A stretch of 64,000 bases of DNA from Serratia symbiotica (Periphyllus acericola) (GTDB lineage Bacteria; Pseudomonadota; Gammaproteobacteria; Enterobacterales; Enterobacteriaceae): NCBI RefSeq assembly GCF_964019515.1, contig NZ_OZ026452.1, forward strand, positions 310,001-374,000. Reading direction: 5' to 3'. The position numbers and the translations under genes were made by a program. Positions 47,308 to 57,194 of the stretch are shown piece by piece; the stretch's first letter is position 1; the number at the start of each line of letters is the position of its first letter. Below the pieces are notes generated by a model. The model saw only the letters and a list, made by a program, of their open reading frames with translations. It searched no databases and had not been told where the DNA came from.

Positions 47308-48267
47308 TTATTGGGCTGTCTGACAGCGCAACCTCTGCAAACATTGGCGCAGCACCCCATCCATCGGTGCTTCAATGCACACGGTTTCACCGGTGGCAGG
47401 ATGCTTGAAGTGCAGCGCCGACGCATGCAGGAATAAACGCTTGAGGCCGGTGCCAAGCAGTTTCCGGTCAAACTCGCGATCACCATAGCGATCATCAAAA
47501 GCGATCGGGTGCCCCGCATGCAGCGCATGCACGCGGATTTGATTAGTGCGCCCAGTAATCGGGCTGGCTTTGACCAGCGTGGCAAACTCGTAACGTGCTT
47601 CCACTTTAAAGCGCGTTTCCGAGGACTTGCCTTCACTGCTAACGCGCACGATACGTTCACCGCTGTGCAAAATGTTTTTCAGCAAGGGTGCCTGCACCAC
47701 TTTGCAGTGGGACTGCCACTGGCCGCGCACAAGCGCCAGATAGTCCTTTTGCATTCCTTTCATCCGTAGTTGCTCATGTAGCGACCTCAGCGCCGAACGC
47801 TTCTTTGCTACCAGCAGTACGCCGGAGGTATCACGATCCAAACGGTGCACCAGTTCCAGGAAACGGGCTTCTAGCCGCAGCGCGCGCAGCCCTTCAATGA
47901 CGCCAAAGCTCAGGCCGCTACCGCCATGCACCGCCGTACCCGAGGGTTTGTTCAAGATCAGCAGGTGATCGTCTTCATACAAAATGCAGTTGGCCAGCGC
48001 AACCACTTTATTCAGTTTGGCGGATACCAGCACCACTTCCCTCTCAGCTATGCGCACCGGCGGTACGCGCACCAGATCGCCCGCAGCCAACTTGTACTCA
48101 GCCTTGATACGCCTTTTATTTACGCGCACCTCGCCTTTGCGCACGATGCGGTAAATAATGCTCTTCGGCACACCTTTCAGGCGAGCGAGCAAAAAGTTGT
48201 CGATTCTCTGACCGGCTTCGTCGTCAGAAATCGTGATTACTTGTACTGCCGGATTGTTAATTTTCAT
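47308..48267 (-). CDS. rluC: 23S rRNA pseudouridine synthase RluC
   Basis: Converts uridines 955, 2504 and 2580 of 23S rRNA to pseudouridine. The 319 residues have an N-terminal S4 RNA-binding domain (DNFLLARLKGVPKSIIYRIV) and the catalytic Asp motif VHRLDRDTSGVLLVAK. Intact, divergent from rne with a 550-bp shared upstream region, as in E. coli. Confidence 0.96.
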   Translation of the reverse strand: MKINNPAVQVITISDDEAGQRIDNFLLARLKGVPKSIIYRIVRKGEVRVNKRRIKAEYKLAAGDLVRVPPVRIAEREVVLVSAKLNKVVALANCILYEDDHLLILNKPSGTAVHGGSGLSFGVIEGLRALRLEARFLELVHRLDRDTSGVLLVAKKRSALRSLHEQLRMKGMQKDYLALVRGQWQSHCKVVQAPLLKNILHSGERIVRVSSEGKSSETRFKVEARYEFATLVKASPITGRTNQIRVHALHAGHPIAFDDRYGDREFDRKLLGTGLKRLFLHASALHFKHPATGETVCIEAPMDGVLRQCLQRLRCQTAQ

Positions 48268-48499
48268 GGTGCGGAATTCTAAAGAGAGCGCGTTAATAGC
48301 GCCACATCTATTTCTGTGCTTAACTGTCTCTTAGATGGCGTGTGAAACCCCGGCGACAAATAAGCAAGACAGTATGCCGATTTGAACGTTTGCGATTTCC
48401 TCCACCGTTGGAAAAGTCACCTTGCTATAACGGCATCAGCAATGGAATAATGTAGTTTCTTTCTGCGTTTATTCTAGTTACAGGAAAAAGGTGGAATTA

Positions 48500-48817
48500 T
48501 GGATTTGTCAGATCGCGCAAAAACGCAGCAATGGCGTAAGACGTAATGCGAAATCACACAAATAGCGGGCTGCAGGTTTTAGCTTGGGCGGCAAATGGAA
48601 TCAGGTCTGTCAACGTTAATCATAAGCTATTCCCAAAATAAAATTGCTGTCTTCACAAAGAAATATCGGCATTACCGAAATAATGCGCCCTTATGCAGGC
48701 GACAACCGTGAGGCTGAAGGCTTTGCAAGAAAATTTGGGGTTTTCGGTTCTGATCCGGCCATGTGGTTATTTTGCCCGCAGCTTTGTCGATAATGTAAAA
48801 ATAACGAGTAAGTTAAG
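48500..48817 (+). promoter_or_regulatory. rne 5' leader (autoregulatory UTR)
   Basis: RNase E controls its own mRNA through a long structured leader. From memory of E. coli, matching blocks are present here: GCAGCAATGGCGTAAGACGTA near 48526, AGCGGGCTGCAGGTT near 48564, AACCGTGAGGCTG near 48703, and a block just before the start with TTGCCCGCAGCTTTGTCG (about 48773-48790) and TAACGAGTAAGTTA. These cover the hp2 and hp3 stem-loop regions. The rest of the 48268-48500 interval holds no gene; promoters are probably near 48430-48470. Confidence 0.7.
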
Positions 48818-51800
48818 ATGAAAAGAATGTTGATTAACGCAACTCAGCGGGAAGAGTTGCGTGTTGCTCTCGTAGATGGACAACGGCTGTATGACTTGGA
48901 TATCGAGAGCCCAGGCTATGAACAGAAAAAAGCGAATATTTACAAAGGCAAAATCACCCGCATTGAACCAAGTCTTGAAGCAGCATTCGTGGATTACGGT
49001 GCAGAACGTCATGGTTTCCTTCCGCTTAAAGAAATTGCCCGCGAATACTTCCCCAGTAACTATTCTTCCCATGGTCGTCCAAACATCAAAGATGCGTTGC
49101 GCGAAGGCCAAGACGTCATCGTTCAGATAGACAAAGAAGAGCGCGGCAATAAAGGCGCAGCCTTAACTACCTTCATTAGCTTGGCAGGCAGTTACCTGGT
49201 GCTAATGCCGAACAACCCGCGCGCCGGTGGTATTTCCCGCCGTATTGAGGGTGATGACCGCACCGAACTGAAAGTGGCGCTTTCCTCCCTGCAACTGCCG
49301 GATGGTATGGGTTTGATCGTTCGCACTGCCGGTATTGGTAAATCCGCTGATGGGCTGCAATGGGATCTCTCCTTCCGTTTGAAGCATTGGGAAGCCATCA
49401 AGAAAGCTGCCGAAGGCCGCTCCGCGCCGTTTTTGATCTATCAGGAAAGCAACGTGATCGTGCGCGCATTCCGCGATTACCTGCGCCCGGACATCGGCGA
49501 AATATTGATAGACAACCCGAAAATTCTCGATCTGGCCAAAGAGCACATTTCAGCGCTGGGTCGCCCAGATTTCAACAGCAAAATCAAATTGTATAGCGGT
49601 GAAATTCCTCTGTTTAGTCACTACCAGATCGAATCACAAATTGAATCAGCTTTCCAACGTGAAGTGCGCTTGCCCTCGGGCGGTTCGATCGTTATCGACA
49701 GCACTGAAGCGCTGACTGCTATCGACATCAACTCTGCACGTGCTACCCGTGGCGGCGACATCGAAGAAACTGCGTTTAATACCAATTTGGAAGCGGCAGA
49801 CGAAATTGCCCGCCAGTTGCGTCTGCGCGACCTCGGTGGACTGATCGTCATCGACTTTATTGATATGACCCCATTGCGCCACCAACGTGAAGTTGAAAAC
49901 CGCCTGCGTGACGCAGTGCGCCAAGACCGCGCACGCATCCAGATTGGCCGCATTTCCCGCTTCGGGCTGCTTGAGATGTCGCGTCAGCGTCTCAGCCCGT
50001 CGCTGGGAGAATCCAGCCATCACGTCTGCCAGCGCTGTAAGGGGACCGGCACTGTCCGTGATAACGAATCACTGGCGTTGTCCATCCTGCGTTTGATTGA
50101 AGAAGAGGCACTGAAGGAAAATACCAAAGAAGTTCACGCCATCGTACCCGTTCCGGTTGCCTCTTACCTGCTGAACGAAAAGCGTGATGCGGTCAGCGCG
50201 ATCGAAAAATGTCAGGCGGGCGTGAAAGCGATCATCGTGCCAAATGATCAAATGCAGACGCCACATTACTCGGTATTGCGCGTACGCAAGGGGGAGGAAA
50301 CCTCTACTCTCAGCTACCTGCTACCGAAACTGCATGAAGAAGAAATGATGCAACTGCCTGAAGATGCATCCACTGAGCGCAAACGCCCAGAACAGCCAGC
50401 GCTGGCGACCTTCTCATTGGCTGCTGACAACCCGTTGCCTACCGAGGAACCCGTGATTACCCAATCGGCAGCCGCCATCGCTGTTGCCAAGCCGGGTCTG
50501 TTAAACCGCCTGTTCGGTGGCTTGAAGGCGTTACTCGCCTTTGAAAAGCATCCCGCGGCTATCGAAACCAAACTAGCTGAAGCGCCGCAGGTAGAAAACA
50601 ACGTTAAAAACCGTTGCCCACAGCGTCGTAGCCGGCAGGGTTCTGGTCGCAAAGTGCGTGCTGAAGGCCGTGACAGGCGTGAAAATCGTGAACCGCGCGA
50701 GTCTGGCGAAGAACCACGCCGCAACCGCCCCAATCAGCCGCAAAACGTACCGGTTGTCGAAGAGCATATATCTGATGAAGTTGGCATGCCCTTGCGTGAT
50801 GAGCAACAACAACGTCGTGAACAACGTGCAGAACGTCAGCGTCGCCGCCAGGAAGTAAAAGCGCAGGAAAGCACTGCTGTCGATAACGGTGAGGCACCGG
50901 AAGACAAACAGCAGACGCAAAACATGCAGCGCCGCCAACGCCGTCCCCTGACGCAGAACGTCCGCCTACTGTCCTCTGAGGAAGAATTGGATCGCGCGGC
51001 GGAAGAACTGCTGGCACCAAAAGCACCGGCTGCTAAAATTGAAGAGGCTCAGCAGGTAAGCCTAGAAAACAGCGTTAAACTGCTACCGAAAACCATGGCT
51101 GCTCAGGTAGAAAATGATGCCCAGGGCGATAACCGTAGCAATAACGAAAACAGCATGCCGCGCCGCTCACGACGCTCACCGCGCCACTTGCGCGTCAGCG
51201 GTCAACGTCGTCGACGTTACCGTGATGAACGTTACCCGCTGCAATCGCCCATGCCTCTGGCCGGGGCTTTCGCTTCACCGGAGCTAGCGTCAGGCAAGGT
51301 TTGGGTAGGCTACCCGGTTGCTCAGGCAGCGCAGACGAAAACAACTGAAGTTAAGACCAATTCCCACCAGACCACGCAAGACAATGTGCTAACGTCAGCA
51401 GAGGTCACAGTGTCAGTTATCGATGACGCCGTTGAACCGCAAATCATTAATATTGAAAAAACCACCTCTGGGGTTGCAGCCGCATCTATAGTGCAATCAA
51501 CTACCGTTGTTGTAATTGCAACTGAGGCAGCCCCCGCCATGGAAGGGGTTGCAGAAGTGCAGACATTCGAGCCAATGATAGCCAGCGAAAAAGCCCCAGC
51601 AGAGATGGAAACGCCAATGTATAAAGCTGCTGTTCCGGTCACTGCCGAACTGGCTTCAGCGCTGCAACAACAGCCTCCGGTGAAAGTCGTGCCAAATACA
51701 CAGTGCAAGCATATTGCTAGTGCACCGATGACCAAAGCTCCTGCGTTGGCTTATGTGCCAGAAGAACGCAAGCATAGCGACTGGCAGCGCCCTTCCTTCA

Positions 51801-51889
51801 GTTTCACAGGCACAGGTACCGCAGGTGGGCATGCGGCAGTGAACCAGGCTATGTCACCGGCCGTCAAACCGCCGCCGATTAACGACTAA
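48818..51889 (+). CDS. rne: Ribonuclease E
   Basis: Main endoribonuclease for mRNA decay and rRNA/tRNA processing, and scaffold of the degradosome. The 1023 residues comprise an S1 domain, the DNase-I-like catalytic domain with metal Asp in [13 protein letters not shown] and [11 protein letters not shown], and the zinc-link CQRCKGTG. The membrane-targeting helix is [17 protein letters not shown]. The C-terminal half is disordered: arginine-rich RNA-binding AR2 [20 protein letters not shown] and the PNPase-binding tail [11 protein letters not shown]. Slightly shorter than E. coli (1061), mostly in the low-complexity C-terminal half. Open throughout. Confidence 0.97.
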   Translation: MKRMLINATQREELRVALVDGQRLYDLDIESPGYEQKKANIYKGKITRIEPSLEAAFVDYGAERHGFLPLKEIAREYFPSNYSSHGRPNIKDALREGQDVIVQIDKEERGNKGAALTTFISLAGSYLVLMPNNPRAGGISRRIEGDDRTELKVALSSLQLPDGMGLIVRTAGIGKSADGLQWDLSFRLKHWEAIKKAAEGRSAPFLIYQESNVIVRAFRDYLRPDIGEILIDNPKILDLAKEHISALGRPDFNSKIKLYSGEIPLFSHYQIESQIESAFQREVRLPSGGSIVIDSTEALTAIDINSARATRGGDIEETAFNTNLEAADEIARQLRLRDLGGLIVIDFIDMTPLRHQREVENRLRDAVRQDRARIQIGRISRFGLLEMSRQRLSPSLGESSHHVCQRCKGTGTVRDNESLALSILRLIEEEALKENTKEVHAIVPVPVASYLLNEKRDAVSAIEKCQAGVKAIIVPNDQMQTPHYSVLRVRKGEETSTLSYLLPKLHEEEMMQLPEDASTERKRPEQPALATFSLAADNPLPTEEPVITQSAAAIAVAKPGLLNRLFGGLKALLAFEKHPAAIETKLAEAPQVENNVKNRCPQRRSRQGSGRKVRAEGRDRRENREPRESGEEPRRNRPNQPQNVPVVEEHISDEVGMPLRDEQQQRREQRAERQRRRQEVKAQESTAVDNGEAPEDKQQTQNMQRRQRRPLTQNVRLLSSEEELDRAAEELLAPKAPAAKIEEAQQVSLENSVKLLPKTMAAQVENDAQGDNRSNNENSMPRRSRRSPRHLRVSGQRRRRYRDERYPLQSPMPLAGAFASPELASGKVWVGYPVAQAAQTKTTEVKTNSHQTTQDNVLTSAEVTVSVIDDAVEPQIINIEKTTSGVAAASIVQSTTVVVIATEAAPAMEGVAEVQTFEPMIASEKAPAEMETPMYKAAVPVTAELASALQQQPPVKVVPNTQCKHIASAPMTKAPALAYVPEERKHSDWQRPSFSFTGTGTAGGHAAVNQAMSPAVKPPPIND

Positions 51890-51962
51890 AGTTAGCCCGT
51901 CTGATAAAAAACGGCCATTTGAAGTGATCCGTTCTATTGGACACCTTGTCTGGCAGTCTGAT

Positions 51963-52006
51963 ATAGCCTAAGCGCAGTATTGCACCGATCTTAGGCTATC
52001 TTTTTT
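51963..52006 (+). terminator. Rho-independent terminator downstream of rne
   Basis: ATAGCCTAAG (51963-51972) pairs perfectly with CTTAGGCTAT (51990-51999) around a 17-base loop, then CTTTTTT. It is 74 bp after the rne stop. The truncated IS copy 5 starts about eight bases later, so the terminator marks the last native sequence on this side. Confidence 0.85.
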
Positions 52007-52014
52007 CACTCGCT

Positions 52015-52831
52015 GGCAATGACCAGCGTATTGATGCTGAAACGGATTTTCGGCCTGACACTTCGCGCCCTCCAGGGCTTCGTCGACTCCATTGTCACAC
52101 TGATCAAAGTGCCGTTGAACTACCCGGACGACACCTGCATCAGTAAGCGGGCGAAGTCCGGCCATGTCCCGTTTAAAACCCCAACGCCGGGTGAAATTGC
52201 GCACCTCGTTATCGACTCTAGCGGGCTCAACGTGTTGGGTGAAGGCGAGTGGATGGCAAAAAAACACGGTCAGGAAAAACGGCGTATCTGGCGAAAACTG
52301 CATTTGGCCGTAGATACAGAAACACATGAGGTCATCTGTGCTGACCTTTCCTTGAGCAATGTCACCGATACCGAAGCCTTCCCAGGTCTCATCCGCCAGA
52401 GGTACCGTAAAATCAAAGTCACCTCGGCGGATCGGGCTTAGGATACGCGAGTGTGTGATGATGAGTTAAGGGGCAAGAAGCTCAAGGCGTTAATACCGCC
52501 CAGCAGCGGAGCCCGTTATTGGTCGGCAGACTATGCAGAGCAAAATCAAGCGGTGGCGAACCAGCGCGTTACCGGAGACAACACACGGTGGAAAAGTATC
52601 ACAGGCTACTACCGACGTTCGATAGCGGCAACAGCAAGGTACAGAGTAAAACAGCTATTTGGTGGTCACCTGTCGCTGCGATATTATGATGGGCAAGTTG
52701 CAGAGGCGCTGGCCATGATCTGTGCATTAAACAAGATGAGGCTCGCCGGTATGCCAGAAAGTATACGCCTCGCCTGAAAGATGCACATTCAGGGAACTCT
52801 TTATTCCAAATCCTATTTATTCAACAAAGCC
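52015..52831 (+). mobile_element. IS903-like element, copy 5, 5' end missing
   Basis: Similarity to the other copies begins at GGCAATGACCAGCGTATTG and continues to the right end at 52831. About 240 bp with the left terminal repeat and the transposase start are missing. The remaining frame (52019-52777) has TAG at codon 196 equivalent (52439-52441) and Ala for Glu259 (SIAATARYRVK). Since only one end is left, it cannot transpose, and its position next to a rne terminator and a relic gene points to a deletion that removed one end. Confidence 0.92.
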
Positions 52832-52835
52832 ACCT

Positions 52836-53091
52836 AACATATCCAACTTGCTATCAACCTGGCTGACAAACAATTGGAAATGCCTAGCTACACTAGGTTT
52901 ATCCAAGGCTTCACTGCTAGCCCAACGCTCGAAGCTGTCGAAGGTATCCGGCTTTTCCAAATCGTGGAGCGGACGTTCTGTAGGTTACCCAACTTTTTGC
53001 GGCTTGGTTAAATAAGCTCGTGTCTCGCATCGCTGACGATAGACGCAAACTCAGGTTTCTCTTGTCGCCTGGCAATGACGCTTATTTCCAT
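52836..53091 (-). pseudogene. Antibiotic-biosynthesis-monooxygenase (ABM) domain protein, relic
   Basis: From ATG 53091, MEISVIARRQEKPEF starts a small ABM-type (YgiN-like) ferredoxin-fold protein. TAA follows after 27 codons. Further on, in another frame, DLEKPDTFDSFERWASSEAL is the typical centre of this family, then HFQLFVSQVDSKLDML. The 3' end abuts IS copy 5. Assignment rests on the motif pattern only, and no specific gene is recognised. Confidence 0.5.
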
Positions 53092-53312
53092 TTCTTTCCC
53101 CCTATCCAGATAATAAAGACCAGGCTCTGGGCGCTTCAATCACCAGGATCATTAAAATCCCTACCACTATGTGGCCAATAGCCAATTGATTTGAACTTGG
53201 TTGCAACAAACAGATGCATCAAGGGAATTTTCCACTTATCCTTACAGCCCGGCGTGGATAACCCCATTATTCGCTTATAGATAAACGTTTTCTGACCGCT
53301 GGAGCCAGCACC

Positions 53313-53328
53313 ATGACTGCATGACTGC
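53313..53328 (+). repeat. 8-bp tandem duplication at the pyrC start
   Basis: ATGACTGC occurs at 53313-53320 and again at 53321-53328. It duplicates the start codon of pyrC: the first ATG reads Met-Thr-Ala and then TGA, while the second opens the true frame ([13 protein letters not shown]). Confidence 0.88.
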
Positions 53329-54357
53329 ACAACCCCAATCCCTGAAAATTCGCCGCCCTGATGACTGGCATATCCATCTGCGTGACAGCGAGATGCTGAA
53401 AACGGTGGTGCCCTATACCAGTCAGGTGTTTGGCCGGGCGGTAGTGATGCGGAACCTGGCTCCGCCAATCACCACTGTGGACGCCGCTCACGCCTACCGT
53501 CAGCGCATACTGGCCGCCGTGCTGCAGGGCGACATCTTCACCCCGCTGATGACCTGCTACCTGACCAACTCTCTCTCCGCTAAAGAACTCGTTAACGGAT
53601 TTGAACAAGGTGTGTTTACCGCCGCCAAACTGTATCCCGCAAATGCTCCAGCAACGGCGTGAGTAATGTAAAAGGCATTTATTCACTGTTTGAGAAAATG
53701 CAAAAAATCGGCATGCCGCTACTGATCCACAGAGAAGTCACCGATGTCGCTGTCGATATCTTTGACCGCGAGGCGTGCTTTATTGAACAAGTGATAGCGC
53801 CAATCCGCCTACAGTTCTCCGAACTAAAAATCGTCTTCGAGCACATCACCACCAAAGAAGCTGTTCAATATGTGCAGGATGGCGATCGATTCCTTTGTGC
53901 CACAATCACACCGCAACATCTGATGTTCAATCGCAACCATATGTTGGTTGTAGGCATTCGTCCGCATCTGTTTTGTCTGCCGATCCTCAAACGCAATATT
54001 TATCAGGTAGCGCTGTGTAAAGCGGCCACCAGCGGTTCAGATCGTTTTTTTCTCGGTACTGACTCAGCACCGCACACCAAACACCGCAAAGAATCCGACT
54101 GAGGTTGCGCAGGCGTGTTCAATGCCCCGAACGCGATATCGGCCTACGCCACTGTCTTTGAGCAACTAGACGCGTTGCAACACCTTTAAGCGTTCTGCTC
54201 ACTGAACGGGCCGCGCTTCTATGGCCTACCGGTCAATGAAGATTTTATCAAACTGCAACACGGGCCGACCACTCAACCAGCAGAGATAGCTCTGGGCAAC
54301 GAATCTGTCATACCTTTCTTTGCTGGCTAACCCCTGAACTGGTCGCTAAATGGCTAA
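53321..54357 (+). pseudogene. pyrC: Dihydroorotase PyrC, frameshift and three stops
   Basis: Third step of pyrimidine synthesis. The frame starts [20 protein letters not shown] (metal ligands in DWHIHLRD). After AAKLYPANA it shifts near 53640 and continues [12 protein letters not shown]. Stops then follow: TGA at 54100 (for Cys in ESSCGC), TAA at 54190 and TAA at 54328 (both for Glu in E. coli). LIHREV replaces LVHGEV near a metal His. [25 protein letters not shown] and FLGTDSAPH are still clear. The damage is extensive enough to exclude function. Confidence 0.93.
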
Positions 54358-54393
54358 TCTTTTTTAGCATTATTATTGCTCCCACAGAGGAGA

Positions 54394-54413
54394 AACTGTA
54401 TAAATAATCAGTA
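54394..54413 (+). promoter_or_regulatory. LexA box upstream of dinI
   Basis: AACTGTATAAATAATCAGTA contains CTG-N10-CAG (54396-54411), the core of the LexA operator, with the AT-rich centre typical of strong boxes. It ends 20 bp before dinI, the position expected for an SOS-controlled promoter. Confidence 0.85.
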
Positions 54414-54432
54414 AAATACTTTAGGAGCAAAT

Positions 54433-54672
54433 GTGCGTGTTGAAGTCACTATAGATAAAACCAAGCCGCTGCCATCAGGAGCTATTGAGGCTCTGACCGT
54501 CGAGCTGATCAAGCAGGTGAACCGCCAATTTCCTGACGCAGTAATTCAGGTACGTTATGCCAGCGCTAACGGGCTATCAGTGCTACGGGGGAGGAAAACC
54601 AACCGGGATCTGATCGAGGAAATACTCCAGGAAACGTGGGAAAGCGCGGACGAGTGGTTCAGCACAGAATAA
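54433..54672 (+). CDS. dinI: DNA damage-inducible protein DinI
   Basis: Small SOS protein that binds RecA filaments and modulates their co-protease activity. 79 residues, full length (MRVEVTIDKTKPLPSGAIEA ... EILQETWESADEWF). The in-frame start is GTG at 54433, six bases after AGGAG. An ATG at 54431 overlaps it (ATGTG) but is out of frame. E. coli uses ATG, so an extra TG may have been inserted at the start. The LexA box upstream shows SOS control. Confidence 0.92.
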   Translation: MRVEVTIDKTKPLPSGAIEALTVELIKQVNRQFPDAVIQVRYASANGLSVLRGRKTNRDLIEEILQETWESADEWFSTE

Positions 54673-54937
54673 ATACTGCAATGCTGCTTTTACCAATGCT
54701 TGCTTAGTTTTCCAACTGTTTTGTTTTCGGCATCCCGCCACCCAACTCGGATACAACCATTATTAATCATTCAATTCACCGATAAAATTGGTAAATAAAC
54801 ATTTATTTTGCAAAATAAGTGGTGAAAAGTGCCAACAAATGCAATCAGATGCGTATACTGTAGTTGCTCTCATGATGATGAGCCGCATTGATCCTCGTTA
54901 GTCACTCAGGGTAGTTACTACTTAATAAGGGGTCTTT

Positions 54938-55192
54938 ATGGACAGAAACGATGAAGTAATTCAGACACACCCGCTTGTTGGTTGGGATATCAGCACTGTC
55001 GATATTTACGATGCTATGATGATACGCCTTCATTATCTGTCTTCACTAGACCAAACGCCCGTAGAAGCTCAAGTAGACAGAACGCTTTGGCTTACTACAG
55101 ATGTCGCTCGTCAATTAATCAACATATTAGAAGCCGGTATCGCCAAGATTCAGTCTACAGATTATCAAGCTCACAATATAAGCAAACATTAA
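54938..55192 (+). CDS. bssS: Biofilm regulator BssS
   Basis: Small cytoplasmic protein that affects biofilm formation and signal transport in E. coli; mechanism unknown. The 84-residue length and sequence (EVIQTHPLVGWDISTVDIYD, LWLTTDVARQLINILEAGI) match. A GGGG-containing ribosome site lies just before the ATG, and a TATACT -10-like hexamer is at 54854-54859. The dinI-bssS order follows E. coli. Intact, which is notable among so many lost accessory genes. Confidence 0.93.
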   Translation: MDRNDEVIQTHPLVGWDISTVDIYDAMMIRLHYLSSLDQTPVEAQVDRTLWLTTDVARQLINILEAGIAKIQSTDYQAHNISKH

Positions 55193-55212
55193 TTCACTGA
55201 GCCAAAACCTGA

Positions 55213-55240
55213 AGCGCCGTGACTATCCTGGCGCTTTTTT
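55213..55240 (+). terminator. Rho-independent terminator after bssS
   Basis: AGCGCC (55213-55218) pairs with GGCGCT (55230-55235) around an 11-base loop, followed by a T-run to 55240. It is 20 bp after the bssS stop. The following 55241-55526 has no recognisable gene. Confidence 0.85.
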
Positions 55241-55526
55241 GCCTGAGTGCCGCATGACAGATGTATTGTCGTAGCCGACCTTTTATCATAATCCGCCAAG
55301 CGACATCTAAACAGAGAGAATAGGTACGTAGAATGGCTTTGTTGATGGTGCTTAAAGCCGCTAGGGCATTTCGCCTGCAAAATAGGGCTTACATGAGAGG
55401 GGGAACAATACGGAAATTTAACAGGCAGATATAATAATACTACTGTTGCATTTTTACTTAATATGAAAAGAATTAGCAAGTTAATAAACCTAACCTGATA
55501 GCAATTTGCCCGCTGCAGACGGATGG

Positions 55527-56425
55527 GGCGTTGTTGAATAAATCAAACTTTTGGCCGGCACGCGGATCAGATCACTCTCCTTCTGTCAACATAGCGACAT
55601 TCCGTGGCCCAGCAAAAGTTCAACATCACCAACTGGAAGGCTTACAACAACGCCCTTATCACTCGGGGATCACTCACTTTATTATTCCGATATGGCAATC
55701 ACCAGCGTATTGATGCTGAAACGGATTTTCGGCCTGATACTTCGCGCCCTCCAGCGCTTCGTCGACTCCATTGTCACACTGATTAAAGTGCTGTTGAACT
55801 GCCCGGACGACACCTGTATCAGTAAGCGGGCGAAGTCCGGCCATGTCCCGTTTAAAACCCCAACGCCGGGTAAAATTGCGCACCTCGTTATCGACTCTAC
55901 CGGGCTCAACGTGTTGGGTCAAGGGGAGTGGAAGGTAAAAAACACGGTCAGGAAAAACGGCGGATCTGGCGAAAACTGCATTTGGCCGTAGATACACAAA
56001 CACATGAGGTCATCTGTGCTGACCTTTCCTTGAGCAATGTCACCGATATAGAAGCCCTCCCAGGTCTCATCTGTCAGAGGTACCGTAAAATCAAAGTCGC
56101 CTCGGCGGATCGGGCTTAGGATACGCGAGTGTGTGATGATGAGTTAAGGGGCAAGAAGCTCAAGGCGTTAATACCGCCCAGCAGCGGAGCCCGTTATTGG
56201 TCGGCAGACTATGCAGAGCGAAATCAAGCGGTGGCGAACCAGCGCGTTACCGGAGACAACACACGGTGGAAAAGTATCACAGGCTACCACCGACGTTCGA
56301 TAGCGGCAACAGCGAGGTACAGAGTAAAACAGCTATTTGGTGGTCACCTATCGCTGCGAGATTATGATGGACAAGTTGCAGAGGCGCTGGCCATGATCTG
56401 TGCATTAAACAAGATGACGTTCGCC
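55527..56425 (+). mobile_element. IS903-like element, copy 6, 3' end missing
   Basis: Left end GGCGTTGTTGAATAAATC is at 55527. Similarity stops around AAGATGACG at 56411-56425, in the last 40 codons of the transposase, and the sequence passes into an ipdC fragment. The transposase frame starts at GTG 55604 but has an internal deletion after the first 20-odd residues, a frameshift near 55938, TAG for codon 196 (56117-56119) and Ala for Glu259. About 170 bp of the right part, with the terminal repeat, is gone. Confidence 0.92.
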
Positions 56426-56849
56426 CTTGGCCGCGGCGTTTGGCGCACAGATTGCCTAGCCGAACCACCGCGTTGTGCTATTGATTGGCGACGGTGCTGC
56501 GCAGATTACCGCGCAAGAACTTGGATCGATGGTGCGAGATGGGCTGAAGCCAGTGATCTTCTTGTTGAACAAAGAGGGGTATAACATTAAGCGTGCAATC
56601 CGCAGCCCTGAACAGCGTTACAACGATATTGCCCAGTGTAACTGGACACTATTATTGCAGGCGCTGGCCAACGAACATCCGGTACAGACGCTGCACGTCA
56701 CTGAACCGGAGCAACTGCAGCAGGCACTGCTTGAAGTGGCAGATTTTCGCCAATTAGCTTTTATTAAAGTGTTACTGCCAAAGATGGATATCCCAGAATT
56801 GCTGAGTTTCATCTCTCGAGCTATCCAGAAGAGCAACACTGTTTTGTGA
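56426..56849 (+). pseudogene. ipdC: Indolepyruvate decarboxylase-like C-terminal fragment
   Basis: Reads LAAAFGAQIA, TAG, then PNHRVVLLIGDGAAQITAQE. This is the GDG motif that binds thiamine diphosphate and Mg, followed by MVRDGLKPVIFLLNKEGYN and the tail of an indole/phenylpyruvate decarboxylase, open to TGA at 56849. Only the last quarter of the enzyme remains. The gene is known from Enterobacter and Serratia and supports a Serratia-like source. It could also be a related pyruvate decarboxylase-type enzyme. Confidence 0.75.
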
Positions 56850-57194
56850 ACAGTGTTTATGCCAATCCAGAACTAGCGATTAGTGATGAGCCGTTGCCGA
56901 ACTGCAACTGAACCCGCACTTCTGATTTTATGTAATATAGGCGTTTTACTATTAAGCTCTGGCAATTCCTGCACCGCGATCATTTTCTACTGTAGTGGGA
57001 AATGGGGATCAGAACCGCTGTTTAGGAATGCAACACTAGAGTTAGGAAGATGGCCTAACTAAACTTGCTGTAGAGTGCAAATGTTTCAGCCAGCGCACAG
57101 GCACCTAGGCTGATGCTGCAAAGCGCGTTATTTTCGAGTATCATCTGCGCCGTGCAGTAAATCAGTCACCTCCCGAAAGATAGGAAAGTACACA
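56850..57194. other. Non-coding gap before trhO
   Basis: 345 bp with no recognised gene. An inverted repeat AGTTAGG (57040-57046) / CCTAACT (57054-57060) has a seven-base loop but no T-run. The trhO promoter must lie in the last part; its ribosome site is the GATAGGA before 57195. Confidence 0.45.

Noticed and set aside
49646..50023. Antisense open frames within rne
   Set aside because: Explained by the conserved RNase E catalytic domain on the plus strand.
56129..56584. 151-codon frame running from the IS into ipdC sequence
   Set aside because: The ipdC part is read out of frame; it is an accidental product of the deletion joint, not a gene.
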